Shown in pieces: positions 59,845 to 64,000 of a stretch of DNA of 64,000 nt. The DNA is from Bacteroides sp. GM023 (GTDB lineage Bacteria > Bacteroidota > Bacteroidia > Bacteroidales > Bacteroidaceae): assembly GCF_014750685.1 (NCBI RefSeq), contig NZ_JAAXGE010000005.1, forward strand, positions 496,001 through 560,000. Reading direction: 5' to 3'. Numbering within the stretch: position 1 is the stretch's first letter; every line of letters begins with the position of its first letter. Below the pieces are notes generated by a model, which was not told where the DNA came from, did no database searches, and saw only the letters and a list, made by a program, of their open reading frames with translations. The translations under genes and the position numbers were made by a program.

Positions 59845-61583
59845 AACGGATTACATTAATTTATGTGTGGCTTCTATGCCTGGTGCTGTCGGTGGCAGCG
59901 CAGGAGAAAGTGGTGAAGCTGAAGATTGTACAGACAAGCGATGTACACGGCAACTATTATCCTTATAATTTCATAACCCGCCAGGAGTGGAAAGGCAGTC
60001 TTGCACGAATATATTCGTTTGTGCAGAAAGAGCGTCAGCAGTATAAAGATAACCTGATATTATTGGACAACGGGGATATTTTGCAGGGACAGCCTACTGC
60101 TTATTATTATAATTACATAGATACCGTGTCTCCGCATCTTTGTGCAGAGATGATGAATTATATGAAGTATGATGCCGGCAACATGGGCAACCATGACGTG
60201 GAAACGGGACGCGCTGTGTTCGACCGTTGGATTGGTACTTGTGACTTCCCTGTGCTCGGTGCTAATATCATAGATACATCTACGGGAAAGACGCATCTGC
60301 CACCTTATAAGGTACTGGAACGTGACGGCGTGAAAATCGTTGTTCTCGGAATGATTACACCCGCCATCCCGGCATGGCTCTCGGAAAATCTGTGGAAGGG
60401 GTTACGTTTTGATGATATGGAAGAGACGGCTCGCAAGTGGATGAAGATTATTCGTGAAAAGGAAAACCCGGATTTGGTAATCGGGCTGTTCCATGCGGGG
60501 CAGGAAGCATTCAAGATGTCGGGAAAATATAATGAGAATGCGTCATTGGATGTAGCGAAGAATGTGCCGGGATTTGATATGGTATTGATGGGGCACGACC
60601 ATGCGCGTGAATGTAAGAAGGTGATGAATGTTGCCGGAGATTCGGTGCTGATTATTGATCCGGCAAGCAACGGGGTTGTCTTGTCGAATGTAGATGTAAC
60701 TGTTAAGATGAAAGACGGCAAGGTCTTGAGCAAGGATATTCAGGGAGTGCTGACGGCTACGAAGGATTATGGTGTCAGCGAGGATTTTATGAAGCGTTTT
60801 GCTCCGCAATATGAGGATGTACAGAAGTTTGTTTCCAAGAAAATCGGTACGTTTACCGAGGATATTTCTACGCATCCTTCTTTCTTCGGCCCTTCTGCTT
60901 TTATAGATTTGATACATACGTTGCAGCTCGATATTACGGGTGCTGAGATTTCCTTTGCTGCTCCGCTTTCGTTCGATGCGGAAATAAAGAAGGGAGATGT
61001 GTTCGTGAGCGATATGTTCAACTTATACAAGTATGAGAATATGTTGTATGTGATGACATTGTCGGGAAAAGAAATCAAGGATTTCCTGGAAATGTCTTAT
61101 TATATGTGGACTAATCAGATGAAGTCGCCGGACGATCATCTGCTTTGGTTCAAGGAGAAACGTCGTGAAGGTGCGGAGGATAGGGCTTCTTTCCAGAATT
61201 TCAGCTTTAACTTCGATTCGGCTTCGGGCATTATTTATACGGTGGATGTCACCAAACCGAAAGGGGAAAAGATAACGATTGTCAGTATGGCGGATGGTTC
61301 TCCTTTCCATTTGGATAAGGTTTATAAGGTGGCGTTGAACTCTTACCGGGGCAATGGCGGTGGAGAATTACTGACAAAAGGATCGGGCATTCCTCAAGAG
61401 AAATTGAAAGAACGTATTGTCTTTTCTACTGATAAGGACCTTCGTTTCTATCTGATGAATTACATAGAGAAGAAGGGGACGATGGACCCGAAAGCGTTGA
61501 ACCAGTGGAAGTTCGTCCCGGAGAAGTGGACAGTGCCTGCTGCAAAGCGTGATTCCGAATACTTGTTCGGGCGTGGTCAATAA
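59841..61583 (+). CDS. exported 5'-nucleotidase / metallophosphatase (UshA-like)
   Basis: A 580-aa exported protein with a signal peptide to about SVAAQ (21). The calcineurin-like phosphoesterase domain shows TSDVHGNYYPY, LDNGDILQG, GNMGNHDVE and GHDHARE, the dimetal-binding motifs. The C-terminal 5'-nucleotidase domain has ADLSF-type GAEISFAAPLSFDAEIKKGD, LYKYENMLYVMTLSGKEIKDFLE and the YKVALNSYRGNGGG binding loop. It probably dephosphorylates nucleotides in the periplasm. Translation is coupled to the upstream sensor kinase by an ATGA overlap, so the kinase may sense a nucleoside-related or phosphate signal; this is inference. Confidence 0.93.
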   Translation: MKRITLIYVWLLCLVLSVAAQEKVVKLKIVQTSDVHGNYYPYNFITRQEWKGSLARIYSFVQKERQQYKDNLILLDNGDILQGQPTAYYYNYIDTVSPHLCAEMMNYMKYDAGNMGNHDVETGRAVFDRWIGTCDFPVLGANIIDTSTGKTHLPPYKVLERDGVKIVVLGMITPAIPAWLSENLWKGLRFDDMEETARKWMKIIREKENPDLVIGLFHAGQEAFKMSGKYNENASLDVAKNVPGFDMVLMGHDHARECKKVMNVAGDSVLIIDPASNGVVLSNVDVTVKMKDGKVLSKDIQGVLTATKDYGVSEDFMKRFAPQYEDVQKFVSKKIGTFTEDISTHPSFFGPSAFIDLIHTLQLDITGAEISFAAPLSFDAEIKKGDVFVSDMFNLYKYENMLYVMTLSGKEIKDFLEMSYYMWTNQMKSPDDHLLWFKEKRREGAEDRASFQNFSFNFDSASGIIYTVDVTKPKGEKITIVSMADGSPFHLDKVYKVALNSYRGNGGGELLTKGSGIPQEKLKERIVFSTDKDLRFYLMNYIEKKGTMDPKALNQWKFVPEKWTVPAAKRDSEYLFGRGQ

Positions 61584-61626
61584 GTAGCCAATAATGTTCA
61601 TTTTGTCCTGTAATATCCTATCTTGA

Positions 61627-61658
61627 CTTGTATATATGATTTATTGCTGATATATTTG
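61627..61658 (+). promoter_or_regulatory. promoter of the AraC-family gene
   Basis: CTTG (61627-61630), a 20-bp spacer and TATATTTG (61651-61658); the ATG is 18 bp downstream. Good match to the Bacteroides consensus. Confidence 0.65.
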
Positions 61659-61676
61659 TCGCAAAAAAGAGAGAGT

Positions 61677-62579
61677 ATGGATATTCAAAGTGTTCCGAAG
61701 ATTGGGATTTCTTCGGTGGTTCATTCAAAGCATATAGATTCCAACAGCATTGATGTTGTCGATAATGATATAGCGCTCTTCGATACGGAGAGCGTTATTT
61801 CCTTGTATAATGGCCCCAGCAAAATGGAAGTGCTGACGATAGGGCTTTGCCTGCAGGGCGAAGGGGCTTTCAATATCAGCTTGCGCGAGTTTCAGCTGTC
61901 ACCGGGAGTGATGGTAGTGGCGTTGCCGAATCAGATTATCGAGCATCGGTATTTCAGTCCGGACTATAAAGGTATATTCTTTGCTGTGTCGAAGAATGTA
62001 TTGGAGACATTGCCCAAAGTGGGGAGTATGCTTTCACTGTTTTTCTATCTGAAGGATTACCCGTGCTTTAATCTTACTCCGCATGAGCAGGAAGTGATTA
62101 AGGAGTATCATGTATTTGTGAGAAAGCGGTTGAGGGACAAAGAGGGTACATACCGTAGGGAAGCTGTAATGGGTTTGATGCAGGGTTTTTTCTTCGAGCT
62201 TTGCAATATCTTTAATAATCATGCTCCTGTGGCTACTGCTTCGCCTAAAACTAAGACCAGGAAAGAATATATCTTTGAGCGTTTTTATGAATCATTGGTC
62301 GAATCTTATCAATCTGAACGTAGTGTGAAGTTTTATGCGGATCAGTTGTGCCTGACGCCCAAGCATTTGTCGGGCGTGGTGAAAGAGGTCAGCGGGAAAA
62401 CGGTGGGAGAGTGGATAGATGAGTTTGTTATCCTGGAAGCGAAAGCGCTTCTGAACTCTTCAAGTATGAATATACAGGAGATTGCTGACCGACTGAACTT
62501 TGCCAACCAGTCTTTCTTCGGGAAGTATTTTAAGCATTATACGAATATGTCTCCCAAGGAATATCGGAAAAGCCGATAA
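61677..62579 (+). CDS. AraC-family transcriptional regulator
   Basis: A 300-aa protein. The ATG at 61677 lies behind the promoter; upstream in-frame codons lie over it and were rejected. The N-terminal cupin-like sensing half (about 20-160, LTIGLCLQGEGAFNISLREFQLSPGVMVVALPNQ) resembles AraC_binding domains. The C-terminal double HTH (about 200-300) has VKFYADQLCLTPKHLSGVVKEVSGKTVGEWI and IQEIADRLNFANQSFFGKYFKHYTNMSPKEYRKS. The effector and targets are unknown; it may control the preceding nucleotidase or distant genes. Confidence 0.93.
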   Translation: MDIQSVPKIGISSVVHSKHIDSNSIDVVDNDIALFDTESVISLYNGPSKMEVLTIGLCLQGEGAFNISLREFQLSPGVMVVALPNQIIEHRYFSPDYKGIFFAVSKNVLETLPKVGSMLSLFFYLKDYPCFNLTPHEQEVIKEYHVFVRKRLRDKEGTYRREAVMGLMQGFFFELCNIFNNHAPVATASPKTKTRKEYIFERFYESLVESYQSERSVKFYADQLCLTPKHLSGVVKEVSGKTVGEWIDEFVILEAKALLNSSSMNIQEIADRLNFANQSFFGKYFKHYTNMSPKEYRKSR

Positions 62580-62636
62580 TGAAAAGTTTTGACAACGGGG
62601 AAAATAATAACTGGTAAAACTAATAACTGTAAAAAC

Positions 62637-62660
62637 CGATAACGGGAAATTCCGTTATCG
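62637..62660. terminator. hairpin between convergent AraC and Crp/Fnr genes
   Basis: CGATAACGG (62637-62645) and CCGTTATCG (62652-62660) pair over GAAATT. No T-tract; it could end transcripts from both sides. Confidence 0.5.
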
Positions 62661-62675
62661 CAGGCAGGAATGTCA

Positions 62676-63260
62676 TTATAGAACCCCGGAACGTACGCGG
62701 CTCAATGTTTCGGGCGTCATCAGCAGGTAAGAGGCTATGTGTGCCAAAGGAGCCCGTTTGATGATTTCGGGATGTGTTTCAAGCAGGAGATTATAACGCT
62801 CGCGTGCAGCTTCAAAACGCCACGAGTCTGCTTTAACCTGTGATACGATCAGGGAATATTCCAGTATTTTCTGATAGAACATATTGATTTCCCAGTTTTC
62901 TCTTGCCAGTTTTTGTATCATGTCCCGGGGGAACAGGTAGATAATGCTAGGTTCCAGTGTTTCTACTATCAGTCGCGTAGGAACTTGCTTCAGGAAGCTT
63001 TCAATACACATGACGATACATCCTTCATAGGAGAAGTGTTCGGTAACGTCTTTTCCGTTTTTATAATAGTATTGCCGGAGCATTCCTTTACCGACAAATA
63101 CGATTTCGTGAGCTACTTCTCCTTCATTTAGCGCGATAGCACCTTTAGGGAATTCTTCACGAATCAGTATGCTTTCTATCTGTCGCCTTCCCTCTATACT
63201 CATCTCAGGGAAACGGGAGTTTACAACAGCATTTACTGTTTCTCTTAATAGTGTATCCAT
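62676..63260 (-). CDS. Crp/Fnr-family transcriptional regulator
   Basis: A 194-aa protein. The cyclic-nucleotide-binding-like beta-roll spans about 15-115 (FPKGAIALNEGEVAHEIVFVGKGMLRQYYYKNGKDVTEHF). A long dimerisation helix follows, then a short C-terminal HTH (APLAHIASYLLMTPETLSRVRS). The N-terminus has no Cys cluster, so it is not an oxygen-sensing FNR proper; the cAMP-binding residues are not conserved to my eye. It is divergent from a lipoprotein gene, with an FNR/CRP-like palindrome in the shared promoter region, over its own -33 element, suggesting autoregulation. Confidence 0.92.
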   Translation of the reverse strand: MDTLLRETVNAVVNSRFPEMSIEGRRQIESILIREEFPKGAIALNEGEVAHEIVFVGKGMLRQYYYKNGKDVTEHFSYEGCIVMCIESFLKQVPTRLIVETLEPSIIYLFPRDMIQKLARENWEINMFYQKILEYSLIVSQVKADSWRFEAARERYNLLLETHPEIIKRAPLAHIASYLLMTPETLSRVRSGVL

Positions 63261-63282
63261 GTCTTTTCTGTCTTGATGTGTG

Positions 63283-63315
63283 CAAAAATACTAAAAACGG
63301 TTGACATAAATCAAG
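63283..63315 (-). promoter_or_regulatory. promoter of the Crp/Fnr-family gene
   Basis: Minus strand: CTTG (63315-63312), 21-bp spacer, TATTTTTG (63290-63283). The -33 element overlaps the palindrome at 63301-63314. Confidence 0.6.
63301..63314. promoter_or_regulatory. FNR/CRP-like box between divergent genes
   Basis: TTGACATAAATCAA fits TTGAY-N4-RTCAA of FNR-type boxes. For the rightward -7 TATATTTG at 63334-63341 its centre lies near -41.5 if transcription starts about 8 nt later, the class II activator position. For the leftward promoter it covers the -33 element, a repressing position. Confidence 0.6.
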
Positions 63316-63333
63316 TGTGGTACAAAAAAGATG

Positions 63334-63341
63334 TATATTTG
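63334..63341 (+). promoter_or_regulatory. -7 element of the terminal lipoprotein gene
   Basis: TATATTTG, 27 bp before the ATG at 63369. No TTTG at -33; instead the FNR-like box occupies that region, consistent with activator dependence. Confidence 0.6.
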
Positions 63342-63368
63342 TCCTTTAAATCAAGATGTAAGACGATA

Positions 63369-64000
63369 ATGAATAAGATAATAGGAGTAGCAGTATTACT
63401 GCTTTGTTTCTGTAGTTGCGCGAGGGATAATGATGCTATTTATTATCCGGTAGGCAACGTGAACGTTGAGAATGGTGGCCCGGCTCTGGAAGATGGAAAG
63501 GGTGAATTGATTGCCCGTAGTTATAATACCGATGATTATGTACTGGATACGATAGCGCAATATCCGGGAGATACTACTCTCGGCAAGTTGACGTTTATGG
63601 TTAATCTGAAAAATCAATTGGCAGGTAAGGAAGCTGAAGGATTTAATGGAATCGGTAAATCCGGACTAACAATGAGCATTGGATACAAGAATGGTAACTA
63701 TCCGGAAGAAAGTCAAATCCCTATCTATACCTCATCAAATGTAACTACCGCTTATGCCATCAAACTCCGTTTAAAAGGAGAATTGACCGTGTCGGGGGAT
63801 GAATGGATGGTCGACTATGTTTATGCCCAACTAGCAAGCCTATTTCAACCATATCCGCCTACGGCCTTCCCGGAAGTCTTCATGTGTAAAGGTGGAGAGC
63901 AATCATTTGCCTATTTCGACTCTTTCCGCAGAACCTGGACATTTGATATTGAGTATAATCGCTCCAATCTTTCTTTTAGCCAGCTATATTTTAACTTATT
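63369..64000 (+). CDS. lipoprotein of unknown function (truncated by window end)
   Basis: The ATG at 63369 opens a frame that runs off the window (about 210 residues visible). Lipobox FCSC (Cys17) in a short hydrophobic signal. The mature part is beta-rich with no motif I recognise (YYPVGNVNVENGGPALEDG, LGKLTFMVNLKNQLAG, KLRLKGELTVSGDEW, YAQLASLFQPYPP). It resembles small Bacteroides lipoproteins of DUF type in composition only. Its promoter shares the FNR-like box with the divergent Crp/Fnr regulator, so it is the likely direct target. Confidence 0.8.
   Translation, partial: MNKIIGVAVLLLCFCSCARDNDAIYYPVGNVNVENGGPALEDGKGELIARSYNTDDYVLDTIAQYPGDTTLGKLTFMVNLKNQLAGKEAEGFNGIGKSGLTMSIGYKNGNYPEESQIPIYTSSNVTTAYAIKLRLKGELTVSGDEWMVDYVYAQLASLFQPYPPTAFPEVFMCKGGEQSFAYFDSFRRTWTFDIEYNRSNLSFSQLYFNL

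Overview
The window looks like chromosome of a gut Bacteroides close to B. thetaiotaomicron. The evidence is three SusC/SusD-type outer-membrane pairs, lipoproteins with Bacteroidetes signal sequences, promoters of the Bacteroides type (a -7 element TAnnTTTG, sometimes with TTTG about 20 bp upstream), no Shine-Dalgarno sequence before most genes, and a DUF4248/HU-like/amidase/'smalltalk' gene block that I know only from this group. No rRNA, tRNA, CRISPR array or transposase was seen.

Layout. (1) 1-9839: end of a polysaccharide-utilisation locus (PUL): two tandem BNR sialidase-like proteins (the first cut by the window edge), SusC, SusD, a fimbrillin/FISUMP-type surface lipoprotein and an exported alpha/beta hydrolase. 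(2) 9840-10935: a 1.1-kb gene-free region with hairpins, an array of 21-bp repeats, and a putative invertible promoter. A Bacteroides promoter points away from the next operon and is enclosed by 20/21-matching inverted repeats. (3) 10936-30950: a sialoglycan PUL: SusC, SusD, GH33 sialidase, GH20, SGNH esterase, an esterase/NanM-like fusion, GH2 beta-mannosidase and two more GH20 enzymes. Together these would bind sialylated host glycans at the surface, de-O-acetylate and release sialic acid, then remove GlcNAc/GalNAc and beta-mannose. (4) 31184-35598: a third SusC/SusD pair without enzymes. (5) 35665-39424: grpE-dnaJ, divergent from an ABC-F ATPase gene; a perfect 34-bp inverted repeat abuts both start codons. 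(6) 39658-44590: VirE-type primase/helicase-like gene, a frameshifted small gene, nine 21-bp repeats, DUF4248, HU-like protein, amidase and a 33-aa hydrophobic peptide. (7) 44716-53630: an exported two-gene Rhs system. The main Rhs protein ends in an L,D-transpeptidase-like tip and is followed by a candidate immunity gene. Downstream lies an orphan Rhs C-terminal cassette with a different, zincin-like (HEADH) tip and a broken candidate immunity lipoprotein gene. (8) 53631-64000: housekeeping and regulatory genes: LRR protein, CPBP protease, Tex, sensor kinase plus 5'-nucleotidase, AraC and Crp/Fnr regulators, and a truncated lipoprotein gene with an FNR-like box.

The most notable points are the invertible promoter captured in its OFF orientation ahead of the sialoglycan PUL, the Rhs tip-switching locus with near-identical cores and related terminators at both module ends, and the 21-bp phased arrays that recur 32 kb apart. 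All functional names come from reading motifs by eye; no database search was run.
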